Positions 15,917-24,471 of a stretch of 36,794 nt of DNA are shown here, in pieces (position 1 is the first letter of the stretch; the number at the start of each line of letters is the position of its first letter). The notes beneath the pieces were generated by a model, which saw only the letters and a program-made list of their open reading frames with translations, ran no database searches and had not been told where the DNA came from. The stretch is from Claveliimonas sp963592205 (GTDB lineage: Bacteria > Bacillota > Clostridia > Lachnospirales > Lachnospiraceae): positions 1 to 36,794 of the forward strand of contig CAVAVU010000124.1 in assembly GCA_963592205.1 (NCBI GenBank), read 5' to 3'. The position numbers and the translations under genes were made by a program.

Positions 15917-16459
15917 ATGGGAACATGGCATACAAGGGGACTACGAGGTTCCACACTGGAGGACATGGTTAACCGGACGAATGAGAGATACCTGGAGCAG
16001 AAACTGGCATTGATCCAGAAAATCCCGACACCGATCACACCGGTACGCATGGATAAGGAACACAGACAGATCACGCTGGCATATTTTGAACAGCGCAGTA
16101 CCGTGGATTACATCGGTGCTGTACAGGGGATTCCGGTCTGTTTCGATGCAAAAGAGTGCAATGCAGATACATTTCCGCTGCAGAATATTCACGAGCATCA
16201 GATTGTGTTTATGGAAAATATGGAGAAACAGCAGGGCATTTCATTTCTGTTGATCTATTATACTGCCAGAAATGAAATGTATTATATGCGGTTTGAAGAG
16301 GTGGCGAAATTCTGGAACCGGGCAATGACCGGCGGACGTAAGAGTATCCGGATCGAGGAGCTGGATCCGCGGTTTTTCTTTGATATCCGTTCCGGGTGTT
16401 TCGTGCCATATCTCGATATGATCAATCTGGATCTGGAACTCCGGGATGAGAGGTCTTGA
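15917..16459 (+). CDS. recU: Holliday junction resolvase RecU
   Basis: RecU is the Holliday junction-resolving nuclease of Bacillota, used in recombinational repair and chromosome segregation with RuvAB and RecA. The 180-residue protein has the family start TRGLRGSTLEDMVNRTNERY (N-terminal arm and helix), then the catalytic core STVDYIG and FDAKECNADTFPL, which give the Asp, Glu/Asp and Lys of a PD-(D/E)xK site, and the HQIVFMENMEKQQGISFLLIYY segment. Bacillus RecU is a little longer. In Bacillus, recU pairs with ponA; here no penicillin-binding protein gene follows. Its stop codon overlaps the -35 box of the his promoter. Confidence 0.88.
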   Translation: MGTWHTRGLRGSTLEDMVNRTNERYLEQKLALIQKIPTPITPVRMDKEHRQITLAYFEQRSTVDYIGAVQGIPVCFDAKECNADTFPLQNIHEHQIVFMENMEKQQGISFLLIYYTARNEMYYMRFEEVAKFWNRAMTGGRKSIRIEELDPRFFFDIRSGCFVPYLDMINLDLELRDERS

Positions 16460-16484
16460 CAGGTTCGGAAAAAATTCGTATAAT
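16456..16484 (+). promoter_or_regulatory. Consensus sigma-A promoter of the his operon
   Basis: TTGACA at 16456-16461 and TATAAT at 16479-16484 are perfect boxes 17 bases apart. The first box includes the recU stop codon (16457-16459). The leader to hisZ is only about 42 bases, with no room for a T-box or a His attenuator; I see no hairpin in it. Confidence 0.9.
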
Positions 16485-16532
16485 TCAAAAAGATTTTAAC
16501 GTATTAGCAAACTAAAGTGTAAGGAGATCAAT

Positions 16533-17783
16533 ATGAAGAAATTACAGCACACTCCGGAAGGTGTCCGGGACATATACAATATTGAATGCGGCAAGAAACT
16601 CTCATTGGAGGGACGTCTGCATAAAGTTCTGCAAATGTACGGATATCACGACATCCAGACTCCTACGTTTGAGTTCTTTGACGTGTTCCGTAAAGAGATC
16701 GGAACCATTCCATCGAAAGAATTATACAAGTTTTTTGATAAAGAGGGTAATACACTGGTACTCCGTCCGGATATCACACCATCGATCGCAAGAGCAGCAG
16801 CAACGCTGTTTCCGGATAACGATATGCCGATCAGACTCTGTTATACCGGCAATACATTTGTAAATTATCCGCAGAGCTATCAGGGACGTCTCCGTGAGAA
16901 TACCCAGATGGGTGCCGAGCTGATCGGTGTGGAATCTGTGGAGGCAGATGCAGAGATGCTGGCTCTCGTGGTAGATTGTCTCACGACCATCGGTCTGCGT
17001 GAATTTCAGATTAGCGTTGGCAATGTCGATTATTTCCAGAGTCTGATTGAAGATGCCGGACTGGATGAAGAATCAGAGGCAAGAGTACGTGAACTGATCG
17101 GTAACCGTAACTTCCCGGGTGTAGAAGAATATCTGGACAGCATCGAAGTGCGCAGAAGTTCCAGAGAGGCATTTGTGGCACTGGAAGATCTGTATGGCGG
17201 CGAAGAAGTGCTGGATCAGGCAGAGAATATCGCACCGAATTCAAAAGCTATTATGGCAGTTCGCAGACTGAAACGGATCTATGACGTATTGAAGATCTAC
17301 GGCGTGGAAAAATACATTAACTTTGACCTGAGTATGACGGGATTATATGGATATTACACCGGAATCATTTTCAGAGGATATACATTTGGAACAGGAGATG
17401 CCATTGTGAAAGGTGGACGTTATGACCATCTGTTGGAGAAGTTTGGCAAGAAGTCGCCGTCTATCGGATTTGCAATCGTGATTGATCAATTGATGAATGC
17501 GCTGACCAGACAGCATATTCGCATTTCTTATACACGGAAGAATACATTGATCCTTTACGATGAGGGATGTCAGAAAGAAGCAATCAGCCTGGCAAAGGAA
17601 TTCCGTGAGAAATGCAAGAATTCAGAACTGGTGAAACGTGCTCCGGGGAAGACACTGGAGGATTATATCGATTATGGTAAAGAGAATTACGCCGGCAATA
17701 TGCTTTACATCCAGAGTGATAACCAGATCATTATGATTAATCTGGTAACCGGTGAAAAGAAAATGATCCATTCGGAACAATAG
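16533..17783 (+). CDS. hisZ: ATP phosphoribosyltransferase regulatory subunit HisZ
   Basis: HisZ is a histidyl-tRNA-synthetase paralogue without aminoacylation activity that assembles with short-form HisG to form active, histidine-inhibited ATP phosphoribosyltransferase. At 416 residues, it has the class II motif regions: HTPEGVRDIY at the N-terminus, TLVLRPDITPSIARAAA (motif 2-like, about residues 70-88) and GGRYDHLLEKFGKKSPSIGFAI (about 295-316). The C-terminal part is a short non-canonical domain rather than the full anticodon-binding domain. AAGGAG precedes the ATG. hisG, 49 bases downstream, is the matching short form, which supports HisZ over HisS. Confidence 0.95.
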   Translation: MKKLQHTPEGVRDIYNIECGKKLSLEGRLHKVLQMYGYHDIQTPTFEFFDVFRKEIGTIPSKELYKFFDKEGNTLVLRPDITPSIARAAATLFPDNDMPIRLCYTGNTFVNYPQSYQGRLRENTQMGAELIGVESVEADAEMLALVVDCLTTIGLREFQISVGNVDYFQSLIEDAGLDEESEARVRELIGNRNFPGVEEYLDSIEVRRSSREAFVALEDLYGGEEVLDQAENIAPNSKAIMAVRRLKRIYDVLKIYGVEKYINFDLSMTGLYGYYTGIIFRGYTFGTGDAIVKGGRYDHLLEKFGKKSPSIGFAIVIDQLMNALTRQHIRISYTRKNTLILYDEGCQKEAISLAKEFREKCKNSELVKRAPGKTLEDYIDYGKENYAGNMLYIQSDNQIIMINLVTGEKKMIHSEQ

Positions 17784-17832
17784 AATGTGATAGATTTGGA
17801 TAAATTGAGACTGACTGAGATAGGAGCATGCT

Positions 17833-18468
17833 ATGAGATATCTTACATTTGCCCTGGGAAAAGGGCGACTTGCCAGCCAGACGCTGGAATTATTTGAAAA
17901 AATAGGAATAACCTGTGAAGAAATGAAGGACAAGAAGTCCAGAAAACTGATCTTTGTAAATGAAGAACTGAAGCTTCGCTTCTTCTTATCCAAGGGTCCG
18001 GATGTGCCGACCTATGTAGAATATGGTGCGGCCGATATCGGTATTGTGGGAAGAGATACGATCCTGGAAGAAGGAAGAAAGGTGCATGAGGTATTGGATC
18101 TTGGCTATGGCAAATGCCGGATGTGTATCTGTGGACCAAAAGAAGCGGAAGATCTGTTGAAGCATCATGAGCTGATCCGGGTGGCAACCAAGTACCCGAA
18201 TATTGCAAAGGATTACTTTTACAACGTGAAGCACCAGACAGTAGAGATCATCAAGTTAAATGGTTCAATCGAACTTGCACCGATTGTGGGACTTTCTGAG
18301 GTGATCTGTGATATAGTAGAGACAGGATCTACATTGCGCGAGAACGGACTTACCGTACTGGAAGAGGTCTGCCCGCTGTCAGCACGTATGATCGTGAATC
18401 CTGTCAGCATGAGAATGGAAAGTGAACGGATCAAGGATCTGATCCAGAGACTGAGAACCGTGATTTAA
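17833..18468 (+). CDS. hisG: ATP phosphoribosyltransferase, short form HisG
   Basis: This catalyses the first committed step of histidine synthesis, ATP plus PRPP to phosphoribosyl-ATP. At 211 residues it is the short form without the C-terminal ACT-like regulatory domain, so it needs HisZ. Seen are the start RYLTFALGKGRLASQTLELF, the DIGIVGRDTILE segment (about residues 67-78) and the PRPP-binding loop ICDIVETGSTLRENGL at about 158-173. It is second in the operon. Feedback control by histidine would act through HisZ, as in other HisG-short/HisZ organisms. Confidence 0.96.
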   Translation: MRYLTFALGKGRLASQTLELFEKIGITCEEMKDKKSRKLIFVNEELKLRFFLSKGPDVPTYVEYGAADIGIVGRDTILEEGRKVHEVLDLGYGKCRMCICGPKEAEDLLKHHELIRVATKYPNIAKDYFYNVKHQTVEIIKLNGSIELAPIVGLSEVICDIVETGSTLRENGLTVLEEVCPLSARMIVNPVSMRMESERIKDLIQRLRTVI

Positions 18469-18539
18469 AAATTGGATTACAAAGATAATGGCAGAGATAG
18501 AAATACAGATATAGATACAGACAGAAAGGATTGATCAGG

Positions 18540-19835
18540 ATGAGAATACAGCATTTAGATCCCGGAACGAAACAGAATCTGCTGGAGGATCTGCTTCAGA
18601 GAAGTCCATCCAGTTATGGACAGTATGAACAGTCGGTAGCAGAGATTCTGGAGCATGTAAAAACAGAAAAGGATAAGGCATTATTTGCCTATACCGAGCG
18701 GTTTGATCATGCTCATATTGACGCTTCCAATGTGCAGGTAACAGAGGAAGAGATTCAGGAGGCATATAAAGAAGTTGGCGAGGAACTGCTGTGTGTGATC
18801 CGTGGATCATTGGAGAGTATTAAGATTTATCATGAGAAGCAGCGTCAGTTCAGCTGGTTTGACAGCAAGCCTGACGGAACGATCCTTGGACAGAAGGTGA
18901 CTGCACTGCAGCGAGTTGGTGTCTATGTACCGGGAGGCAAGGCGGCTTATCCATCGTCTGTATTGATGAATATTGTTCCTGCACGCGTTGCCGGAGTAGA
19001 TGAGATCATCATGGTCACACCTCCGGGAGCAGACGGACGTGTCAATGCGAATACTCTGGTGGCAGCCTGTGAGGCAGGTGCAACAGCTATCTATAAAGTA
19101 GGTGGCGCACAGGCAATTGGTGCGTTGGCATACGGAACAGAGAGCATTCCAAAGGTCGACAAGATCGTAGGACCTGGTAATATCTATGTGGCACTTGCCA
19201 AGAAAGCGGTATACGGCCACGTAAGTATCGATGCCATTGCCGGACCAAGTGAAATCATGGTTGTGGCAGATGAGACTGCGAATCCACGTTATGTGGCTGC
19301 GGATCTGTTATCGCAGGCAGAACATGACGAGATGGCATCTGCGATTCTGGTTACGACCAGTGAGAAGCTTGCGCATGAAGTATCTGATCAGATCGACGGC
19401 TTCTTAAAAGAACTGTCCAGAGCAGATATCATTCAGAAGTCATTAGATAATTACGGCTATATCCTGATTGCAGATACGATGGACGAAGTGATCGATACAG
19501 CGAATGAGATCGCATCTGAGCATCTGGAGATCATGACAAAGAATCCGTATGATACCATGACACGTATTCGTAATGCAGGCGCTATTTTCATCGGAGAATA
19601 TGCAAGTGAGCCATTAGGCGATTACTATGCGGGACCGAACCATGTGCTTCCGACCAATGGAACAGCCAAGTTCTTCTCACCGCTTTCCGTGGATGATTTC
19701 ATTAAGAAATCCAGCATTATCGGTTATTCCAGAGAAGCGCTGGAACGTGTACACAAGGATATTGAAGCATTTGCGGAAGCAGAACATCTGACCGCACATG
19801 CGAATTCGATCAAGGTGAGATTTGAGGAAAAGTAG
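18540..19835 (+). CDS. hisD: Histidinol dehydrogenase HisD
   Basis: HisD performs the last two NAD-dependent oxidations, histidinol to histidine, with a zinc ion. At 431 residues it has full length. Visible signatures are VYVPGGKAAYPSSVLMN at about residues 128-144, GPGNIYVALAKKAVYG at about 210-225, DAIAGPSEIMVVADE at about 230-244, and SQAEHDEMASAIL with the general-base Glu/His pair at about 260-265. I chose ATG 18540 because AAAGGA at 18525-18530 is 9 bases upstream; the in-frame TTG at 18531 directly abuts that site. hisB follows 32 bases later. Confidence 0.96.
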   Translation: MRIQHLDPGTKQNLLEDLLQRSPSSYGQYEQSVAEILEHVKTEKDKALFAYTERFDHAHIDASNVQVTEEEIQEAYKEVGEELLCVIRGSLESIKIYHEKQRQFSWFDSKPDGTILGQKVTALQRVGVYVPGGKAAYPSSVLMNIVPARVAGVDEIIMVTPPGADGRVNANTLVAACEAGATAIYKVGGAQAIGALAYGTESIPKVDKIVGPGNIYVALAKKAVYGHVSIDAIAGPSEIMVVADETANPRYVAADLLSQAEHDEMASAILVTTSEKLAHEVSDQIDGFLKELSRADIIQKSLDNYGYILIADTMDEVIDTANEIASEHLEIMTKNPYDTMTRIRNAGAIFIGEYASEPLGDYYAGPNHVLPTNGTAKFFSPLSVDDFIKKSSIIGYSREALERVHKDIEAFAEAEHLTAHANSIKVRFEEK

Positions 19836-19867
19836 ATATATAGATTTTAGAATAAGGAGGTCTGTCT

Positions 19868-20455
19868 ATGTGTAGAACTGCTTCTTGCAGCCGCAAGACA
19901 AAGGAGACAGATATTACCCTGTCACTGAACCTGGATGGACAGGGAAAGAATGATATACATACCGGCATCGGGTTCTTTGACCATATGCTGGATGGATTTG
20001 CAAGACACGGACTGTTTGATCTGAAACTTCATGTAACCGGAGATCTGGATGTGGACTGTCATCATACAATAGAAGATGTGGGAATCGTGCTGGGTAACGC
20101 AATCCGCGAAGCACTGGGAGACAAGGCTGGCATCAAGCGTTACGGAAGTTTTCTGCTTCCGATGGACGAGACACTTGCTATGTGTGCGATCGATCTCTCC
20201 GGAAGACCGTACCTGAATTTCCAGGCAGAATTTACCTGTGACAGACTGGGAACGATGGACACGGAGATGATTCGCGAATTTTTCTATGCGGTATCTTACG
20301 GTGCAATGATGAATCTGCATCTGAAGATTCTGGATGCAGGCAATAATCACCATATGGCAGAAGCGTTATTTAAGAGCTTTGGAAAGGCGCTGGATATGGC
20401 GACCGGAATGGAGCCTCGGATTAAAGAGGCATGGACAACAAAAGGCAAATTATAA
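19868..20455 (+). CDS. hisB: Imidazoleglycerol-phosphate dehydratase HisB
   Basis: This 195-residue monofunctional dehydratase converts imidazoleglycerol phosphate to imidazole acetol phosphate. Manganese-binding repeats are seen: GFFDHMLDGFARHG and DCHHTIEDVGIVLG in the first half, FFYAVSYGAMMNLH and NNHHMAEALFKSFGKAL in the second. No histidinol-phosphatase domain is fused, and no phosphatase gene is in the cluster. AAGGAGG precedes the ATG. The N-terminus has two cysteines (Cys2, Cys7) before the conserved RKTKETDI start, which is a small oddity. It overlaps no neighbour; the next coding start is 11 bases after its stop. Confidence 0.95.
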   Translation: MCRTASCSRKTKETDITLSLNLDGQGKNDIHTGIGFFDHMLDGFARHGLFDLKLHVTGDLDVDCHHTIEDVGIVLGNAIREALGDKAGIKRYGSFLLPMDETLAMCAIDLSGRPYLNFQAEFTCDRLGTMDTEMIREFFYAVSYGAMMNLHLKILDAGNNHHMAEALFKSFGKALDMATGMEPRIKEAWTTKGKL

Positions 20456-20466
20456 GGGGAACAGAT

Positions 20467-21750
20467 ATGAGTTATAAAAGAGTAATACCATGTATATTTA
20501 TCGATTCAGGAAAAGCAGTGCGCTGGTATGATGACCGGACTGTGATCAGCAAAGATGTTGTCTCACTGGCACGTTACTACAGCGAGAATGGCGCGGATGA
20601 GCTGCTGGTGTTTGATCTGTCTGAGTCGGATGAAGACCACGAAGAAGCAATCAATCTGATGCGTAAGATCAACCGTGTAATCCGTATTCCGATGGTTGCA
20701 GGCGGCAATATCAAACGTCAGGAAGATGTGAAGAAGATTCTGTATGCGGGAGCAAAGCGTGCCATGTTGAATTTCTCCAAGAAGGACAGCATTGAAATGA
20801 TGGAAGCGGCAGCACTTCGCTTCGGTAAAGAGAAGATTGCAGTATCATTAAATGATTTTGATTCATTATTCAAGCAGCAGCACGTGATCAATGAGAACTG
20901 CAGTGAAATCATTTTTATGCATCGTCTGGATCTGGATTCTGTAATGAATATTACGGATATTCCATGTGTGATCGTAACCGATTCGATGGAAGAACCCGAG
21001 CTTATCGATATCTTAAAGTGTTCAGGTGTGAAAGGTCTGTCAGGACGCTATGTAAGTCAGACCGATATGAATTTCAGCGAGTTTAAGAAACGATGTGAAG
21101 ACGAGGAGATTAAGATGACTTCGTTTGAGAGCATTATGGAATTCTCGGAGTTTAAACTGAATGAAAATGGTCTGATTCCGGTTGTTGTACAGGATTATAA
21201 GACACAGGAAGTTCTGATGGTCGCTTATATGAATGAAGAAGCATTTAATAATACAATCAAGACCGGACGTATGACCTATTACAGCAGAAGCCGCAAATGC
21301 CAGTGGGTGAAGGGTGAGACAAGCGGTCATTATCAGTATGTGAAGTCACTGACAATTGACTGCGATAAGGATACTCTGCTTGCCAAGGTAGAACAGATCG
21401 GGGCAGCGTGTCATACAGGCAATAAGACCTGCTTTTATCAGCCACTTGTGGGAACAGATTATAACAAGAAGAATCCGCTTCAGGTATTCGAGTCTGTATA
21501 TGCTGTGATCGAAGACCGCAAGGCCAATCCAAAAGAAGGCTCTTATACCAATTATCTGTTTGATAAAGGAATTGATAAGATATTGAAGAAGGTCGGTGAA
21601 GAAGCAGCTGAGATCATCATTGCGGCGAAGAATCCGAATCCGGAAGAGGTCAAATACGAGATGGCAGATTTCCTTTATCATGCAATGGTACTGATGGTAG
21701 AAAAGGGACTTACATGGGATGATATCGTAGGCGAACTCGCAGACAGATAA
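20467..21750 (+). CDS. hisIE: HisIE with an N-terminal degenerate HisF/HisA-like barrel
   Basis: This is a 427-residue three-part fusion. Residues about 1-215 are a HisF/HisA-type half-barrel repeat protein (KRVIPCIFIDSGKAVRW, then GADELLVFDL, IPMVAGGNIK). HisI covers about 228-330: SRSRKCQWVKGETSGH, DCDKDTLL (Asp298, Cys299, Asp300) and GAACHTG (Cys315), all intact, for phosphoribosyl-AMP cyclohydrolase. HisE covers about 335-427, with VGEEAAEIIIAAKN and EMADFLYH, for phosphoribosyl-ATP pyrophosphohydrolase. In the barrel, the position equal to catalytic HisF Asp11 is Phe11, and the second phosphate-binding Gly-Gly loop is replaced by VTDSMEE, so it is probably not catalytic. Start ATG 20467 has AGGGGAA upstream; an earlier ATG at 20431 lies inside hisB. 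It is the last his gene here. Confidence 0.93.
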   Translation: MSYKRVIPCIFIDSGKAVRWYDDRTVISKDVVSLARYYSENGADELLVFDLSESDEDHEEAINLMRKINRVIRIPMVAGGNIKRQEDVKKILYAGAKRAMLNFSKKDSIEMMEAAALRFGKEKIAVSLNDFDSLFKQQHVINENCSEIIFMHRLDLDSVMNITDIPCVIVTDSMEEPELIDILKCSGVKGLSGRYVSQTDMNFSEFKKRCEDEEIKMTSFESIMEFSEFKLNENGLIPVVVQDYKTQEVLMVAYMNEEAFNNTIKTGRMTYYSRSRKCQWVKGETSGHYQYVKSLTIDCDKDTLLAKVEQIGAACHTGNKTCFYQPLVGTDYNKKNPLQVFESVYAVIEDRKANPKEGSYTNYLFDKGIDKILKKVGEEAAEIIIAAKNPNPEEVKYEMADFLYHAMVLMVEKGLTWDDIVGELADR

Positions 21751-21815
21751 GACCAGGGATATATCATGGATTACATTCATAGACTGTTATAAGAATAAGC
21801 GTAGAGGTGAAGTCT

Positions 21816-22124
21816 GTGAATGAGTCTGAAAAAAGAAGAAGAGAATTATTGCGGTCAGCCAGAGAAATGTATGGGGATTCCTATATGCCGCCTGCGGTGC
21901 ATCCGAGATTTCGGAACATTTACGGGGAGTTATATGAATCAGAGGAACGGTCATCCGGATTACAGACACGTTTTTTTATCGGATGCGTATTGTTTCTGAT
22001 CTTTGTGCTGATGGATTATTTTCATTTAGAGATTGCTCAGGTAGACAGCGAAGAAGTTGNNNNNNNNNNGGTAGAACAGAATACCGATGCAGTAGAAAGC
22101 TGGAGTGATCTGATTATTAACTAG
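21816..22124 (+). CDS. Small single-pass membrane protein of unknown function, interrupted by an assembly gap
   Basis: This is a short gene of about 102 residues with a charged N-terminus (ESEKRRRELLRSAREMYG), a Pro/Arg-rich stretch (YMPPAVHPRFRNIYGELY), one hydrophobic segment (FFIGCVLFLIFVLMDYF, about residues 53-69) and an acidic outside tail ending DLIIN. The ten N at 22060-22069 fall in the tail. The frame continues across them as drawn, but the true gap length is not known, so the C-terminus is provisional. I prefer GTG 21816 because GAGG at 21804-21807 is 8 bases upstream; GTG 21807 overlaps it. It precedes a lipoprotein and a membrane phosphoesterase. Confidence 0.6.
   Translation: MNESEKRRRELLRSAREMYGDSYMPPAVHPRFRNIYGELYESEERSSGLQTRFFIGCVLFLIFVLMDYFHLEIAQVDSEEVXXXXVEQNTDAVESWSDLIIN
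22060..22069. other. Run of ten N (assembly gap)
   Basis: Ten undetermined bases lie inside the small membrane protein gene. This is the only ambiguous stretch in the window and indicates scaffolding or unresolved sequence. Confidence 0.99.
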
Positions 22125-22146
22125 GAAAGAACGAGAGGGCGAACCA

Positions 22147-23244
22147 ATGAAAAAAAGGATAATGGTATTTGCATCCTGTCTGTTGCTTGGTCTGATGATG
22201 CTGTGTGGCGGCTGCGAAAAGAAAGAATCAGCGGATGATTATCTCGGACGTCTGATCAGGCGTGCCAAGGAAAATGACGGAGAGTTGGCGAATGTTCTGG
22301 AACTGGGGATTGAAGATGCCAAGTCATCCAATGATTTTGTGATTGATTTTCCAGAAGAATTAAAAGAGTCTTATGAGGCATTTCTGAAGGAAGCACTGAA
22401 TCAGGTACAGTTCGAACTGAATAAGGCAGACAAGGAGTCGAATGATACCTATATCATCCGTGTGACATATGAACCGATCAATATTGCTGCTACAACGGAA
22501 GACACGAATGCGGAGTATGTAAAGAATATATCAGGTACAGATCTTACTGCGGAAATGCAAAGTCTGCTGGAAAAGGATACGGAACTTCTGAACAATGCTA
22601 CAAAACAGCAGAAAAAGAGTCAGACAATTACCGTAAAGAAGTCCGGAGACGGATATAAAGTATCGGAAAAAGATATTACAGCATTGCTGCAGGATGCGCT
22701 TCAGGGTTATATGGCTCCGTATGAAGCAGTTGGAAGCGTGTTTGATTTCCGTGATTTTATGCAGGCATATCTGGATGCATATTTTAAGGGAGATACCGAG
22801 CGTTACTGTATGCATACGGGTGAGAGTGCAGAAGAAGCCGCAGCCTGGTATGAGCAATCATTCAGTGAATTTCGTCTGGACGATCTGACAGATGATCAGA
22901 ATACAAGATTTATGAATGCTATAAAAGCAATATATAAGAACTGCCAGTATTCGCTGGGCGCGATGCGTCAGGTATCACTTACGGAGTATCAGTTCGATCT
23001 TACTGCAACACCGAATACCAGTATTGTAAATGCGGCAAGTGAACTGGATGCGGGTACTTATTACAGTACCGCAGAGGTGGCAGATGCGTTCCTGAATATC
23101 TATGATAAATATGCTGCGTCACCGTCTTACGGTACAGAGACTACGGTGACGATCAATTGGAACAGTCTGAATATGGCAGCCAGCAGTGCATCAGCGGATG
23201 AAGATTTTAACCGTCTGATGGAGACAATCATTCCGTCAGAATAG
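22147..23244 (+). CDS. Lipoprotein of unknown function
   Basis: This 365-residue protein has a signal peptide MKKRIMVFASCLLLGLMMLCGG followed by Cys, then EKKES, the pattern of a lipoprotein attached to the outer face of the membrane; a Cys at position -3 of the lipobox is slightly unusual. The mature part looks like two similar halves. About 40-200 is a helical then beta region rich in Lys/Glu/Asn. About 200-365 starts DFRDFMQAYLDAYFKGDTERYC and contains the EEAAAWYEQSF and TYYSTAEVADAFLNIYDKY elements. I do not recognise a named family, though similar two-part lipoproteins are common in Lachnospiraceae. The metallophosphoesterase gene follows 9 bases later, so the two are co-transcribed. 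Confidence 0.78.
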   Translation: MKKRIMVFASCLLLGLMMLCGGCEKKESADDYLGRLIRRAKENDGELANVLELGIEDAKSSNDFVIDFPEELKESYEAFLKEALNQVQFELNKADKESNDTYIIRVTYEPINIAATTEDTNAEYVKNISGTDLTAEMQSLLEKDTELLNNATKQQKKSQTITVKKSGDGYKVSEKDITALLQDALQGYMAPYEAVGSVFDFRDFMQAYLDAYFKGDTERYCMHTGESAEEAAAWYEQSFSEFRLDDLTDDQNTRFMNAIKAIYKNCQYSLGAMRQVSLTEYQFDLTATPNTSIVNAASELDAGTYYSTAEVADAFLNIYDKYAASPSYGTETTVTINWNSLNMAASSASADEDFNRLMETIIPSE

Positions 23245-23253
23245 GAGAAAATA

Positions 23254-24453
23254 ATGTTTAAGTGGTTTATGCTGTTGGTATATATATTGCTGTGTGCCTA
23301 TGTGATCAGTCATGTGTTCCGCTGGTCATACAAATTGAATCTGCGATATCGGCGTGTGATCAGCTGGGGATTTCTAGTCATGATGGTTGTGATGGCATCG
23401 TCCATTTTCTTTGGCAAATTTTTACCGGAAAGTCATACCCAGTATATGATTCTTAAGATATCCAATTATTGGATCGGTTTTTTGATCTATATCATCTTTT
23501 TCCTGATCCTTGCGGATCTGTTTCTGCTGATACTGAATCTGATCGAGAAAAAATGGAATCATATTTCCTATTATTCGCAGATGAGGAGAGGATATTATGT
23601 GATTGGAATCATCGTAATCATATTAAGCATCGGATTTACAACTTACGGTGGTATCCATGCGAAGAAGATCCAGACAGCAAAGTATGACATCACCGTGCAT
23701 AAGACTGTGGAAGGAACAGACCAGCTGAATGTGGCATTGATCGCGGATCTGCATCTTGGATACAGTGTAGGCTGTCCGGAGATGAAACGGATGGTTAAAA
23801 AGATCAATGATCTGAATCCTGATATTGTCGTTCTTGCCGGAGATATCTTCGATAATGACTATGATGCACTGGATGATCCGGAGCAGCTGGAGGAAATATT
23901 AAAAGGCATTCAGAGTAAATATGGCGTATATGCAGTATTTGGCAATCATGATGTAAAAGAGACGCTGGTTGCCGGATTCTCTGTCGGAAGTGCGAAGAAT
24001 GCGAAGCGTGACAGTCGAATGGATACGTTTTTAGAGCACAGTAATATTCATATCATGGAAGATGAAACGGTACTTGTAGATCAGAAATTTTATTTAACCG
24101 GACGTCTGGATGGTGAAAAGACAGGTTACGGATCTGCGAAACGTGCATCATTAGATACGCTTTCTAAGGACTGGAAAGACGAGGACAAGCCTGTGCTTGT
24201 GATCAATCATGAGCCGGATCATCTAAGTGATTATGCGGACGCTGGTGTGGATGTCCTGTTATCCGGGCATACACATGCGGGTCAGTTCTTCCCGCTTACG
24301 ATTACCTGTCCGATCACATGGGAAAATTACTGGGGGATCAAACAGATAGATAATATGTATAGTCTGGTCACTTCCGGAGTGGGAGTATATGGACCGGATA
24401 TGCGTGTTGGTACGAACAGTGAAGTAATGTTTGTACGTATTCATTTTGAATAG
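23254..24453 (+). CDS. Membrane-anchored metallophosphoesterase (calcineurin-like)
   Basis: At 399 residues, the first 130 hold four predicted membrane helices (about 2-19, 29-50, 68-92, 112-130). The C-terminal calcineurin-like domain has all five metal motifs: ADLHLG at about residues 165-170, LAGDIFDND at about 193-201, GNHD at about 231-234, NHEPDH at about 315-320, and SGHTHAGQ at about 335-342. The organisation matches YkuE/YaeI-like or integral membrane phosphodiesterases; the substrate could be a lipid intermediate or cell-wall precursor, but this is undetermined. The catalytic ligands look complete. It ends the three-gene envelope cluster and is followed by a strong hairpin. Confidence 0.9.
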   Translation: MFKWFMLLVYILLCAYVISHVFRWSYKLNLRYRRVISWGFLVMMVVMASSIFFGKFLPESHTQYMILKISNYWIGFLIYIIFFLILADLFLLILNLIEKKWNHISYYSQMRRGYYVIGIIVIILSIGFTTYGGIHAKKIQTAKYDITVHKTVEGTDQLNVALIADLHLGYSVGCPEMKRMVKKINDLNPDIVVLAGDIFDNDYDALDDPEQLEEILKGIQSKYGVYAVFGNHDVKETLVAGFSVGSAKNAKRDSRMDTFLEHSNIHIMEDETVLVDQKFYLTGRLDGEKTGYGSAKRASLDTLSKDWKDEDKPVLVINHEPDHLSDYADAGVDVLLSGHTHAGQFFPLTITCPITWENYWGIKQIDNMYSLVTSGVGVYGPDMRVGTNSEVMFVRIHFE

Positions 24454-24471
24454 GTTATGAATAATGAGACT

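Noticed and set aside
21761..21793. Promoter-like TATAAG with a preceding TG before the small membrane protein
   Set aside because: No one-base extended -10 plus -35 combination with good spacing; read-through from the his operon is equally plausible.
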